A stretch of DNA of 39,907 bases from the NCBI GenBank assembly GCA_947307365.1, contig CAMZIY010000005.1:1-39907 (forward strand), written 5' to 3'. This document shows, one piece after another, positions 1 to 7,445 of the stretch. The stretch comes from an uncultured Clostridia bacterium. Lineage in GTDB: Bacteria > Bacillota > Clostridia > Oscillospirales > Oscillospiraceae. Positions within the stretch are counted from its first letter, which is position 1. The number at the start of each line of letters is the position of its first letter. The notes under the pieces were generated by a model. The model did no database searches. It was given only the letters and a program-made list of their open reading frames with translations, and was not told where the DNA came from. A program made the position numbers and the translations under genes.

Positions 1-2
1 AC

Positions 3-230
3 GACGACCTGGACGATGTCGATAACGACCCCGACGAGAACGACGACTTCGACGAGGACGATGACCCCGACGATAACGACGACCTGGACGATGTCGATAA
101 CGACCCCGACGAGAACGACGACTTCGACGAGGACGATGACCGCGGCGAGAACGACGACCTGGACGATGTCGATAACGACCCCGACGAGAACGACGACTTC
201 GACGAGGACGATGACCCCGACGACGATTGA
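3..230 (+). CDS. Asp/Glu-rich repeat protein, C-terminal end (partial)
   Basis: The frame is open from the window edge to a TGA at 228-230 and encodes an extremely acidic tail made mostly of Asp, Glu and Asn with scattered Leu, Val, Phe and Pro (for example DNDPDENDDFDEDDD). It consists of three copies of a 25-residue unit, the last ending in PDDD. Acidic tails of this kind occur in surface or calcium-binding proteins and at the ends of some cytoplasmic proteins, so function cannot be assigned. A second frame (ATG at 16 to 312) is also open and would give a Thr/Arg-rich protein; the acidic frame is preferred because its composition is coherent and it stops exactly where the repeats end. The upstream part lies outside the window. 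Confidence 0.5.
   Translation, partial: DDLDDVDNDPDENDDFDEDDDPDDNDDLDDVDNDPDENDDFDEDDDRGENDDLDDVDNDPDENDDFDEDDDPDDD
3..230. repeat. 75-bp tandem repeat, three copies
   Basis: Units begin at 3, 78 and 153 (each starting GACGACCTGGACGATGTC) with a strict 75-bp period. They are almost identical; the clearest change is a CGCGGCGAG variant at 141-149 where the first unit boundary has CCCGACGAT. The last copy is truncated at the stop codon. The near identity at DNA level implies recent expansion or gene conversion. The array continues out of the window on the left. Confidence 0.9.
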
Positions 231-462
231 TGTCATGGATACAGTTCCCGCAGTTCGGATACCGATAGATCTGTCATGGTTCCGGATAAACTCAACAGGA
301 AAACCCTTTTGAGAAGCAGAAACAAAGAGATCCCGGACTGTCACAAGCAGGACAGTCCGGGATCCTATTCATTTTGGCGGAGCGGCTCCGCCGGTCGATC
401 TTCGACCGCAGGTCGGGCAGCCGCTTCATGCCGGGGAAGCGAGGTCTCGTCCTCCAGAAAGC
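231..462. other. Intergenic gap with hairpins, no gene seen
   Basis: No convincing coding sequence. Besides the terminator at 329-364 it holds two small perfect inverted repeats: GGCGGAGC/GCTCCGCC at 376-392 and CGGTCGA/TCGACCG at 392-408. Both lie downstream of the minus-strand peptidase gene and could fold in its 3' untranslated RNA. Confidence 0.6.
329..364. terminator. Bidirectional intrinsic terminator
   Basis: A perfect 14-bp stem (GATCCCGGACTGTC pairing with GACAGTCCGGGATC) with an 8-nt loop. On the minus strand it is followed by TCTTTGTTTCTGC and on the plus strand by CTATTCATTTT. It sits between two convergent genes and probably ends both transcripts. Confidence 0.8.
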
Positions 463-1497
463 TTACAGCTCCAGATACGCCGCCAGCAGGTCGTAGGTTG
501 CCTTCAGGCCCTCGATATGGGTGCGCTCATAGCCGTGGCTGTTGGCGGTGCCGGGGCCGATGGCCCCGTGGCGCACGTCGTAGCCTGCGGTGATCACCGG
601 GTCGCAGTCCGTACCGTAATGGGGGGTAAAAATATCCATCACGAAGGGGACGTCTGCCCGGATGGCGGCGGAACGCAGCTCGTTGGTAAGGCCCCAGTGG
701 TAGGGATAGCGGGAGTCCTTGGCGAAAATGGAGACCTTCCGCTCGTCCGAATTCTGGTCCGGCCCGGTGGGGGCGATATCGATGGCGATCATGTCCTCCA
801 CGTCCCGGGGCAGCACCACGGTGCCGTGACCGATCTCCTCATACACGGCGAAATAGGCGTAAACCTTTCGTCCCGGGATTATACCGCTCTCCTTCATTCC
901 CTTCATCAGGGCCAGAAGCAGGGCAGCGCAGGCCTTGTCGTCGATAAACCGGCTTTTGAGATAGCCGCCGGAGACGGTCATGCGCGGCTCCAGGGCGATG
1001 ATATCCCCGGTATCCACCCCCAGGGCCTTCGTCTCCTCCGCGCTGTGGGTATCCGCATCCAGGACAACGCAGACGTTGGTGCGGAAATCCGGCAGCACGG
1101 TGCGCAGCTCCTCCTCCGTCACGTGGATGGAATTGGGGGTCCGGCAAACGGCGCCCGTATACACTCTCCCGTCCCGGGTATGCACCCGGACGTTTTCCGT
1201 TACGCAATAGAAGGGGTAGAGACCGCCCACAGAGCAGACGTTCAGGGTCCCGTCCCCGTTCACATGCCGAACCATCAGGCCGATATCGTCCACATGGGCG
1301 GTGAGGCACAGGGCGTTCCCCTCTCCCCCCATGTCCGCGATGACGCCGCCCTTGCGGGCGACGGTGTAGGGATAACCCAGTTCATCCAGGATGGCGCACA
1401 GAAGTTTCTGGATCTCCTCATACTGGCCGGTGGTGCTGTCCACCGCCAGGAGGCGCCGGAAGGTGTCCAGACAGTATTTCTCGTCAAAAGGGATCAT
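463..1497 (-). CDS. M42 family metallopeptidase (glutamyl/lysyl aminopeptidase type)
   Basis: The product is about 344 residues, the usual size for M42 di-metal aminopeptidases, which trim N-terminal residues from peptides in the cytoplasm as large oligomeric shells. Visible motifs in order: TAHVDDIG (metal ligands His68 and Asp70), FIDDKACA (bridging Asp near 186), YEEIGHG (catalytic Glu pair near 220-221), AIDIAP (Asp240), and a C-terminal GYERTHIEG supplying the last His. A GTG at 1506 is in frame, but the ATG at 1497 is chosen because AGGAG lies 8 nt upstream of it and directly touches the GTG. It lies 92 bp downstream of the nitrogenase-like K gene on the same strand, so it may be co-transcribed; no functional link to that system is evident. 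A strong terminator lies downstream at 329-364. Confidence 0.9.
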   Translation of the reverse strand: MIPFDEKYCLDTFRRLLAVDSTTGQYEEIQKLLCAILDELGYPYTVARKGGVIADMGGEGNALCLTAHVDDIGLMVRHVNGDGTLNVCSVGGLYPFYCVTENVRVHTRDGRVYTGAVCRTPNSIHVTEEELRTVLPDFRTNVCVVLDADTHSAEETKALGVDTGDIIALEPRMTVSGGYLKSRFIDDKACAALLLALMKGMKESGIIPGRKVYAYFAVYEEIGHGTVVLPRDVEDMIAIDIAPTGPDQNSDERKVSIFAKDSRYPYHWGLTNELRSAAIRADVPFVMDIFTPHYGTDCDPVITAGYDVRHGAIGPGTANSHGYERTHIEGLKATYDLLAAYLEL

Positions 1498-1546
1498 GGG
1501 ATGCACTCCTTTGCAGCACAGGCTGTTCTGCCCGCATTTTAACCCT

Positions 1547-1564
1547 TTGCAGGATATCCTGCAA
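1547..1564. other. 18-bp perfect palindrome between K-like gene and peptidase
   Basis: TTGCAGGATATCCTGCAA is fully self-complementary with no loop. This suits a dimeric DNA-binding protein site better than a terminator, since it has no spacer and no T-tract. It lies about 50 bp upstream of the peptidase start and 26 bp downstream of the preceding stop codon, where an operator for a separate peptidase promoter could sit. The role is inferred from position only. Confidence 0.4.
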
Positions 1565-1589
1565 GGAAAAGCGGAAAAGTCTGCGCCGT

Positions 1590-2816
1590 TTATATTTTGC
1601 TCATCAGCCCGTTCAGCACCTGCTCGATGAGGAACAGGGCCCCGTTCACCCCCAGGTGGGTCTTGGGGAGGAGATCCGTGTACCCCATGCTGGGCATCCT
1701 CGCCTCGATCCCGCAGAAGGTCCGGTTCTCCAGCATGAGCTCCGCGATCACGTTGGCGTCGGAGAATACCAGCTCCGCTTCCCGCGCCGGGGAAGGGATC
1801 ATGGCCAGGTAGTCCCGGAGAAAAGCGGTATAAGCCCTGTCCGCGGAGGGGCCGATCTCCACGTGGAACTTCACCCCCCGGGGCCTGCCGTAGCTCTGCT
1901 CAAAGTCCCGGAGCTTGTACCAGGCCAGGGCCCTCGCCCGGCGGCTCTCCTCCAGGGCGGGAGCGGGATCCTTCCCCAGGCGGCCGCACACCTGGTCGAT
2001 CCAGGCCTCCGTCGCGTCGAAGCCCACGGGCAGGTCCGGGCAGAGATACGGCGTGCCCCAGGTCTCCTCCAGATATTTCGCGCAATCCGTCCCCAGCTCC
2101 GGGCAGACCACCAGATTCAGCTCCGCCTCCGGAAGCCGCTCCAGCTCGGGCACCGAAGTCCCGGCGCAGAGCACCGCCCCGGTCTCGACGCCGCAGAGGG
2201 CAAGCAGGCGCTTCAGTTCCAGCACGTCCCCCTCCTGGTACCGCTGCCAGAGGTTCACCCCCAGAAGGTTCACCCGGCCCGGGATTTCCCGGTCCTTCCG
2301 CAGTCTCAGGCCTTTCAGGACCTGGAGGGAGGCGGCAGAGGCCCCGTCCTCCCAGGCGGAGGACCATCCCGGGGTCTCCAGCAGGATGACCTGATCCCCC
2401 AGCAATCCCCGGGCGGGCTCCAGGAGGGCGTCTCCGATGAGGGATGCCCCGGGGGAATTCACGATGGCCAGCAGATCGAAGGCCACATGGTCCCGGATGT
2501 ACGCCAGCGCCTCCAGCACCTTCTCCCGGGTGCCGTATACGTAGTCCTCCCCGTCCAGCCAGGTGCAGGGCACCCGCTCCTGGCGGAAGAACCAGTTGTT
2601 CAGGGTATTGTAATCCACCGGCCGGGCTTCCCCGCCCTCCTCCTGGGGCAGACGCAGCAGGGGGCGGATGGTGAGGAAGCGGGAGGTGGTGCTGTGGTAG
2701 AAGCGGCAGCCCATGGGTCCGTTCAGCAGCACCACGGCGTTCCGGATCCCCTCCATGGCGAAAATGGCCCCGGTGGTGCAGTCAGGCGTAATACTCCTGG
2801 AACCAGCGTTCGTCAT
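1590..2816 (-). CDS. NifK-like nitrogenase component 1 family subunit
   Basis: This 408-residue protein is shorter than NifD or NifK (about 490-520). It starts almost at the first cluster motif: TPDCTTGAIFAMEGI (Cys13) followed by NGPMGC (Cys37), which correspond to the first two P-cluster cysteines of component 1 subunits. CTWLDGEDYVYG near 84-95 matches the conserved LxExDxxxG segment. At the third cysteine site the sequence reads NSPGASLIGD near 120-129, keeping the IGD but lacking Cys. The start ATG at 2816 lies inside the end of the upstream fusion gene (35-bp overlap), with a GGGGGAG ribosome site about 8 nt before it, so the two are likely translationally coupled and form a heteromer. 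It is probably the beta-type partner of a nitrogenase-like reductase. The substrate is unknown, and a maturase (NifN-like) role is possible. Confidence 0.8.
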   Translation of the reverse strand: MTNAGSRSITPDCTTGAIFAMEGIRNAVVLLNGPMGCRFYHSTTSRFLTIRPLLRLPQEEGGEARPVDYNTLNNWFFRQERVPCTWLDGEDYVYGTREKVLEALAYIRDHVAFDLLAIVNSPGASLIGDALLEPARGLLGDQVILLETPGWSSAWEDGASAASLQVLKGLRLRKDREIPGRVNLLGVNLWQRYQEGDVLELKRLLALCGVETGAVLCAGTSVPELERLPEAELNLVVCPELGTDCAKYLEETWGTPYLCPDLPVGFDATEAWIDQVCGRLGKDPAPALEESRRARALAWYKLRDFEQSYGRPRGVKFHVEIGPSADRAYTAFLRDYLAMIPSPAREAELVFSDANVIAELMLENRTFCGIEARMPSMGYTDLLPKTHLGVNGALFLIEQVLNGLMSKI

Positions 2817-4971
2817 GCTTCCACTCCCCCTCTCTTTCGTTTTTGTTCAGCTGGGCCCAGCGGCGGAGGACCGCAAGGCCGGAACCGAAGCCGATGGGCT
2901 GGGTCATGGGCAGGGTGTCCGTCAGATAGTCTCCCTCCCCCTTCGCCGCAGTGAAGTTACCCAGCACCAGGTCCGGCTTCAGCTCCCGGATCTTCTCCTC
3001 CACCTGCCGGGCCCCGGTGATCTCCTCAATGGCGGAGAAGCGCTCCGCCCGGTCCGTGACGTGCAGTTCCCTTCGCAGATAGTTCAGCACGCCGATCCAT
3101 ACGAACTCCATGCCGCAGTCCTCCGCCGCGTCCAGGAGCCAGTCCAGGTTGGCGTTGATGGTGGTCATGAGCACCTTTTTCCCCCGGAGCACGGGCTTCA
3201 GGGCTTCGATCTCCCGCCGGTAGTCCGCCTCCTCCCGGGCAATCATGGTCTCAGCCTCCTCCCGGCAGCCGAAATAGTCTCCCAGTTCCAGGAGAAAACC
3301 CCGGGTAGCCCGGAAGCCGATGGGCAGCGTACCGGGCTTGAACCGGCAGCCGTACTCCGATTCCAGCCAGGCCTTCAGCTCCAGGTTATCCTGACTGTCC
3401 GTGGCCAGAAGGTTCAGGGGCGCGGCGGTGAGGTTCCTCAGCTCCTCTGCCGTACAGTCCCCCAGGAAGCGGCAGCCGATGGAGATCCCCATGCCCTCCA
3501 GGAGGCGGCGCAGGGTCCGGTAGTCCGACTCGGTGTAGTAGCTCACCCCCACCTCCCCGATGAGGTTCACCGTCCGGGGCTGCTTCGGCGCGTCCCGGCG
3601 CACCAGCTTCTCCGCCAGGCGGTGGAGACAGAGGCGGATGCCCTCCATATAGTCTCCGCCGATCACCCCGTCCGCCGGAACGGCGATCACCGGGGTCTCC
3701 GGGGTGGACAAGCGCTCCAGACTCAGCAGGTCGTCCCCGATGATGCCGCTGACGCAGGAGCTGATCACCACCACCGCCCCGGGTTTCCGCTCCAGGGCCT
3801 TTTCCACCCGGGCCCTCAGCTTTTCCGCGCCGCCGAACACGGCCTCGGCGTGGCCCAGTTCCGTGGTCTCATAATTGGGGCTGAGAGCAGAGGGCATGAC
3901 GATGCCCCGGTTGAAGATGTTCTTCCTTCCCGGCGAGCTGATGTTCTGCCAGGTATAGAAGGCGCAGGATCGGGGGGAATGGGCGATGACGACGGCGTCC
4001 GTCAGGTGGATGGCCGTGGTGGAGGCTCCGTTGAAGGCGCAGCCGTACAGGGGCATGCGGGGCTCTCCCGCTGCCGGAACCGGCGCAGAGGGCGGTTTTT
4101 CCTCCGCCCTTTCCTCCGGCTTTTCCGGAAGACACACCGGTATCCCGGCGCTTCCGCCCCGGAGTACGACTTCCTCCAGCGCTTCATCCTCCAGAGGCCG
4201 GGCTTCATACAGATCCAGACCGCTGCGGATCTTCTCCGCCAGGCGGGTGAACACGGCCTTTTCCTCTTCAAAGCCCTCCAGGGCCAGAAGGGGTTTTCCC
4301 TCCTCCTCGCCCCGGGAAAAGGCTTCGCTCCGGGGCACCCGGGCCACGATGGGCAGCCCCGTCGCCCGGGCAAAGCGTTCCACCCGCTCCGCCTCCCCGG
4401 CCAGGTTCCTCTCGTTATAGATGATCCCCGCCGCCCTGCGGCAGTCTGAGCCGTCGAAATTCCGGATGCCCCGGAGAATATTGTTGGCGGCGTACAGGGC
4501 CATGAATTCCCCGCTGGTCACCAGGAAGACCGCGTCGGCGTACTCCCGTCGGACGGGCACGGCAAAGCCGCCGCAAACCACGTCCCCCAGCACGTCGTAG
4601 ATCAGGATATCGTAATCGGACTTGACCCGATGCCGCTCCAGGAATTCAAAGGCGGTGATGATGCCCCGGCCGGCGCAGCCCACGCCGGGCTTCGGACCGC
4701 CCGCCTCCACGCAGCCCACGCCTCCCCAGCCCCGGCGCAGCACCGCCTCCAGCTTCTCCTCCTCTTTGGGCACGGTGCGGAGATAGTCCAGCACCGTGGG
4801 AAGGCTGCCGCCCCCCAGCAGCAGGCGTGTGGAATCATGCTTGGGGTCGCAGCCCACCTGCAGCACCCGGCTGCCCGCCGCCGCCAGGGCGGCGGAGAGG
4901 TTCGCGCTGACAGTGGATTTTCCGATGCCCCCCTTGCCGTACAGGGCCAGCTCCAGTCGTTTTTGCTCCAT
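2782..4971 (-). CDS. Fused NifH-like Fe-protein and NifD-like component 1 subunit
   Basis: A 729-residue single chain. Residues 1-about 260 are a complete Fe-protein: Walker A GKGGIGKST (12-20), CDPKHDST (41-48), PGVGCAGRG with Cys99, and DVLGDVVCGGF with Cys133. These two cysteines match the pair holding the shared [4Fe-4S] cluster in NifH. After a Pro/Glu-rich linker (about 280-304) a NifD-like domain begins: YGCAFNG (Cys311), HSPRSC (Cys336) and SSCVSGIIGDD (Cys406) match the three P-cluster cysteines. At the NifD cofactor Cys site the sequence reads LNLLATDSQDN, with no Cys, and no counterpart of the cofactor His segment is visible, so a FeMo-type cofactor is unlikely. Expected role: ATP-driven electron transfer to a reductase site shared with the downstream NifK-like subunit. 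The start has GAGGAG about 9 nt upstream. Such systems are normally encoded as separate H and D proteins, so the fusion is notable. Confidence 0.88.
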   Translation of the reverse strand: MEQKRLELALYGKGGIGKSTVSANLSAALAAAGSRVLQVGCDPKHDSTRLLLGGGSLPTVLDYLRTVPKEEEKLEAVLRRGWGGVGCVEAGGPKPGVGCAGRGIITAFEFLERHRVKSDYDILIYDVLGDVVCGGFAVPVRREYADAVFLVTSGEFMALYAANNILRGIRNFDGSDCRRAAGIIYNERNLAGEAERVERFARATGLPIVARVPRSEAFSRGEEEGKPLLALEGFEEEKAVFTRLAEKIRSGLDLYEARPLEDEALEEVVLRGGSAGIPVCLPEKPEERAEEKPPSAPVPAAGEPRMPLYGCAFNGASTTAIHLTDAVVIAHSPRSCAFYTWQNISSPGRKNIFNRGIVMPSALSPNYETTELGHAEAVFGGAEKLRARVEKALERKPGAVVVISSCVSGIIGDDLLSLERLSTPETPVIAVPADGVIGGDYMEGIRLCLHRLAEKLVRRDAPKQPRTVNLIGEVGVSYYTESDYRTLRRLLEGMGISIGCRFLGDCTAEELRNLTAAPLNLLATDSQDNLELKAWLESEYGCRFKPGTLPIGFRATRGFLLELGDYFGCREEAETMIAREEADYRREIEALKPVLRGKKVLMTTINANLDWLLDAAEDCGMEFVWIGVLNYLRRELHVTDRAERFSAIEEITGARQVEEKIRELKPDLVLGNFTAAKGEGDYLTDTLPMTQPIGFGSGLAVLRRWAQLNKNEREGEWKHDERWFQEYYA

Positions 4972-4998
4972 ACCCGGTTCTCCTCTCTTTCTGAGGAA

Positions 4999-5027
4999 AT
5001 TCTATGCTTTTGCCCCCCTTTGTGCAA
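4999..5027 (-). promoter_or_regulatory. Sigma-A type promoter of the nitrogenase-like operon
   Basis: On the minus strand TTGCAC (5027-5022) is followed after 17 bp by TAGAAT (5004-4999). That is 28 bp upstream of the fusion gene ATG, with the GAGGAG ribosome site in between. It overlaps head-to-head with the promoter of the YdcF-like gene. Confidence 0.65.
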
Positions 5028-5036
5028 TACCCCTTA

Positions 5037-5065
5037 TTGTATATTTTCCCGTTTTCACGTATAAT
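5037..5065 (+). promoter_or_regulatory. Sigma-A type promoter of the YdcF-like gene
   Basis: TTGTAT (5037-5042), a 17-bp spacer and a consensus TATAAT (5060-5065), with CTGGAGG at 5074-5080 and ATG at 5089. The 5' leader would be under 20 nt. It diverges from the nitrogenase-like promoter with only 9 bp between the two -35 boxes. Confidence 0.75.
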
Positions 5066-5088
5066 GAAAAATCCTGGAGGGCATATCC

Positions 5089-5763
5089 ATGAAGAGAAAG
5101 AAAAAGGGGCTGCGGATCGCCCTGGTCTCGATCCTCTGTCTTCTGCTCCTGTTGGGTCTGGGGCCCAACGCGGTCATGCTCCTGCATGCCCGGAACCGGA
5201 TCCTTTCTCCGGAGGAACCGGTATCCGGAGACTGGGACTGCATCCTGGTGCTGGGGGCGGGCCTGCTGCCGGACGGCAGCCCCAGCCTCATGCTCCGGGA
5301 GCGGATCGATACGGGGGTGGCGCTGTATGAAGCCGGAGCCGCCCCGAAGCTCATCATGAGCGGGGACCATGGCCGGGAGGATCACGACGAGGTGAACGCA
5401 ATGAAGGACGCGGCCATGGCTGCGGGCGTGCCCTCGGAGGACGTGTTCATGGATCACGCGGGCTTCAACACCTATGACAGCCTGTATCGGGCCAAAGCGA
5501 TCTTTGGGGCGGAGCGGGTGATCATCGTCACCCAGGCCTATCATCTGTCCCGGGCGCTGTATATCGCCTCCCGGCTGGGGCTGGAGGCGGTGGGCGTCTC
5601 CTGCGATACCCGCCGGTACGCGGGGCAGACCATGCGGGATATCCGGGAGATCCTGGCCAGGGACAAGGACTTTTTCCAGTGCTTGTTTCAGCCTGAGCCC
5701 ACCTATCTGGGGGAGGCCATCCCCCTGAGCGGCAGCGGAGACGCGACAAACGACAGAGGATAA
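5089..5763 (+). CDS. YdcF/SanA-like DUF218 membrane-anchored protein
   Basis: The 224-residue product has a basic start (MKRKKKGLR), one membrane segment at about 9-31, and an extracytoplasmic DUF218 domain. Typical DUF218 features are CILVLGAGLLPDGSPS (about 50-65), an ALYEAGAAPKLIMSGDHG strand-turn-strand, the NTYDSLYRAK segment, and VTQAYHLSRA near 146-155. SanA/YdcF proteins are linked to envelope barrier function and vancomycin exclusion in enterobacteria; the reaction is not settled. It is first in a plus-strand run, 30 bp ahead of the antiporter gene with no terminator visible, so it is probably the operon leader. Confidence 0.85.
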   Translation: MKRKKKGLRIALVSILCLLLLLGLGPNAVMLLHARNRILSPEEPVSGDWDCILVLGAGLLPDGSPSLMLRERIDTGVALYEAGAAPKLIMSGDHGREDHDEVNAMKDAAMAAGVPSEDVFMDHAGFNTYDSLYRAKAIFGAERVIIVTQAYHLSRALYIASRLGLEAVGVSCDTRRYAGQTMRDIREILARDKDFFQCLFQPEPTYLGEAIPLSGSGDATNDRG

Positions 5764-5793
5764 CCCCCTGATTAAGCAGAAAGGTATGGATGT

Positions 5794-7443
5794 ATGAAAA
5801 TCAAAAAGTTAGTTTGCAATCTTCTGGCCCTGGCCGCCGCTGCGGCTCTGGTGGTCCTGACCCTGCTCACCCCCGGCCGGGCGGCGGAGGAATACAGTCC
5901 CGGGGTATACGCCACGGTCCTGTCCCTGCTGCCCCCGGTGATCGCCATCGCCCTGGCCCTGATCACCAAAGAGGTATACAGTTCTCTTTTCGTCGGCATT
6001 GCGGCAGGCGCGCTGCTCTACGCCGGAGGCAACGGAGAGCTGGCCCTAAATACCCTGCTCTTCCATGAGGAGGCGGGGCTGGTCTCCGGCATCGCGAACT
6101 CCTCCCATGCCTGCATCCTGGTCTTCGTCACCCTTCTGGGCACCCTGGTGGTGCTGATGAACCGGTCCGGCGGAGCCGCAGCCTTCGGCCGCTGGGCGCA
6201 GAAGCGGATCAAGACCCGCATGGGAGCCCAGCTCCTCACCATCGTCATGGGCCTGCTGATCTTCGTGGACGACGGCTTCAACTGCATGACCGTGGGCAGC
6301 GTCATGCGGCCCATCACCGACGGGCACCAGGTCTCCCGGGCGAAGCTGGCCTACCTGCTGGATTCCACCGCTGCCCCGGTGTGCATCATCGCCCCAATCT
6401 CCTGCTGGGCCGCCGCCGTGAGCTACGCGGTGCCCGAGGGGATGGAGATCAACGGGTTCCATATGTTTATCCGCACCATTCCCTATAACCTTTACGCCCT
6501 GGCTACCCTGGTGATGCTCCTGCTCCTGGTGCTGCTGAAGCTGGATTACGGCCCCATGCGGCTGCATGAGGCCAACGCCCGGAAGGGGGATCTGTTCACC
6601 GCCGGAGATCAACCCTACGAGGAGCCGGAGGACGCCCAGGAGGGCAAGGGCCGGATCTCCGACCTGGTGATCCCCGTGGCGGTGCTGATCTTCACCTGCC
6701 TTCTGGGCATGGTGTATACCGGCGGTCTCTTCTCCGGAGCCAGCCTCATCAACGCCTTCGCGGATGCGGACTCCGCCCGGGGCCTGGTAATGGGAAGCCT
6801 CATCACCGTGATCGTCACCTTCTGGCTGTACATGAACCGGGGCGTCATCAGCTTCAAGGGTTTCATGGGCTGCTTCGCCGCGGGCTTCCGCTCCATGTGC
6901 GCCCCCATGATCATCCTCATCCTCTCCTGGAACCTATCCGGGGTCACCGGCCTCCTGGGCGCGGCGGATTTCATCCACGGGCTCATGGCCTCCTCTGCCG
7001 AAGCGGTGCAGATGCTGATCCCTGCCATTGCGTTTATCGTCTCCGTTTTCCTGGCGTTCTCCACAGGCACCAGTTGGGGCACCTTTACCATCCTGATCCC
7101 CATCGTCTGCGCCGTGTTCCCCGGGGAATCAGAGATGCTGGTGATCTCCATCGCCGCCTGCCTGGCGGGGGCGGTGTGCGGGGACCACTGTTCCCCCATT
7201 TCGGATACCACCATCATGTCCTCCGCCGGCGCCAAGTCCAACCACATCAATCACGTCACCACCCAGCTGCCCTACGCCCTCACTGCCGCGGCGGTATGCG
7301 TGCCCGGGTATATCCTGGCGGGGATCGTCGGTTCCCGCACGAACAGCGCCGTCGCCGCCCTGGCCACCCCGGTGACCCTGGTGATCCTGCTGGCGGTACT
7401 GCTGGTCATCCGGCGGCGGGAAAATCGGAAAGGAGAAAACTGA
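5794..7443 (+). CDS. NhaC-family Na+/H+ antiporter
   Basis: A 549-residue polytopic membrane protein with roughly a dozen hydrophobic segments. An N-terminal segment (LLALAAAAALVVLTLLT) is followed by the conserved core: FVDDGFNCMTVGSVMRPITD near 152-171 with acidic residues in the membrane, LDSTAAPVCIIAPISCW, the FSTGTSWGTF motif near 422-431, and CGDHCSPISDTTIMSSAGA near 465-483, all characteristic of NhaC/IT superfamily transporters. It is expected to exchange Na+ (or an organic anion) for H+. The start has AGAAAGGT about 8 nt upstream. It ends 2 bp before the next gene's ATG, so the run is tightly packed. Confidence 0.88.
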   Translation: MKIKKLVCNLLALAAAAALVVLTLLTPGRAAEEYSPGVYATVLSLLPPVIAIALALITKEVYSSLFVGIAAGALLYAGGNGELALNTLLFHEEAGLVSGIANSSHACILVFVTLLGTLVVLMNRSGGAAAFGRWAQKRIKTRMGAQLLTIVMGLLIFVDDGFNCMTVGSVMRPITDGHQVSRAKLAYLLDSTAAPVCIIAPISCWAAAVSYAVPEGMEINGFHMFIRTIPYNLYALATLVMLLLLVLLKLDYGPMRLHEANARKGDLFTAGDQPYEEPEDAQEGKGRISDLVIPVAVLIFTCLLGMVYTGGLFSGASLINAFADADSARGLVMGSLITVIVTFWLYMNRGVISFKGFMGCFAAGFRSMCAPMIILILSWNLSGVTGLLGAADFIHGLMASSAEAVQMLIPAIAFIVSVFLAFSTGTSWGTFTILIPIVCAVFPGESEMLVISIAACLAGAVCGDHCSPISDTTIMSSAGAKSNHINHVTTQLPYALTAAAVCVPGYILAGIVGSRTNSAVAALATPVTLVILLAVLLVIRRRENRKGEN

Positions 7444-7445
7444 AC

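Noticed and set aside
3..230. CRISPR array
   Set aside because: The 75-bp units are contiguous and coding with no variable spacers.
16..312. Thr/Arg-rich protein from the ATG at 16
   Set aside because: It is likely an alternate frame of the acidic repeat array; it has no ribosome site and runs past the end of the repeats into unrelated sequence.
2713..4449. 578-codon plus-strand frame opposite the NifH-NifD fusion (and similar frames at 1656-2954, 20719-22050, 21917-23896, 27825-29861)
   Set aside because: All are antisense to genes with intact family motifs.
1590..4971. A true nitrogen-fixing nitrogenase
   Set aside because: The cofactor Cys and His sites are not present, the K-like subunit lacks a cluster cysteine and is short, and no nifB, nifE or nifN is in the window.
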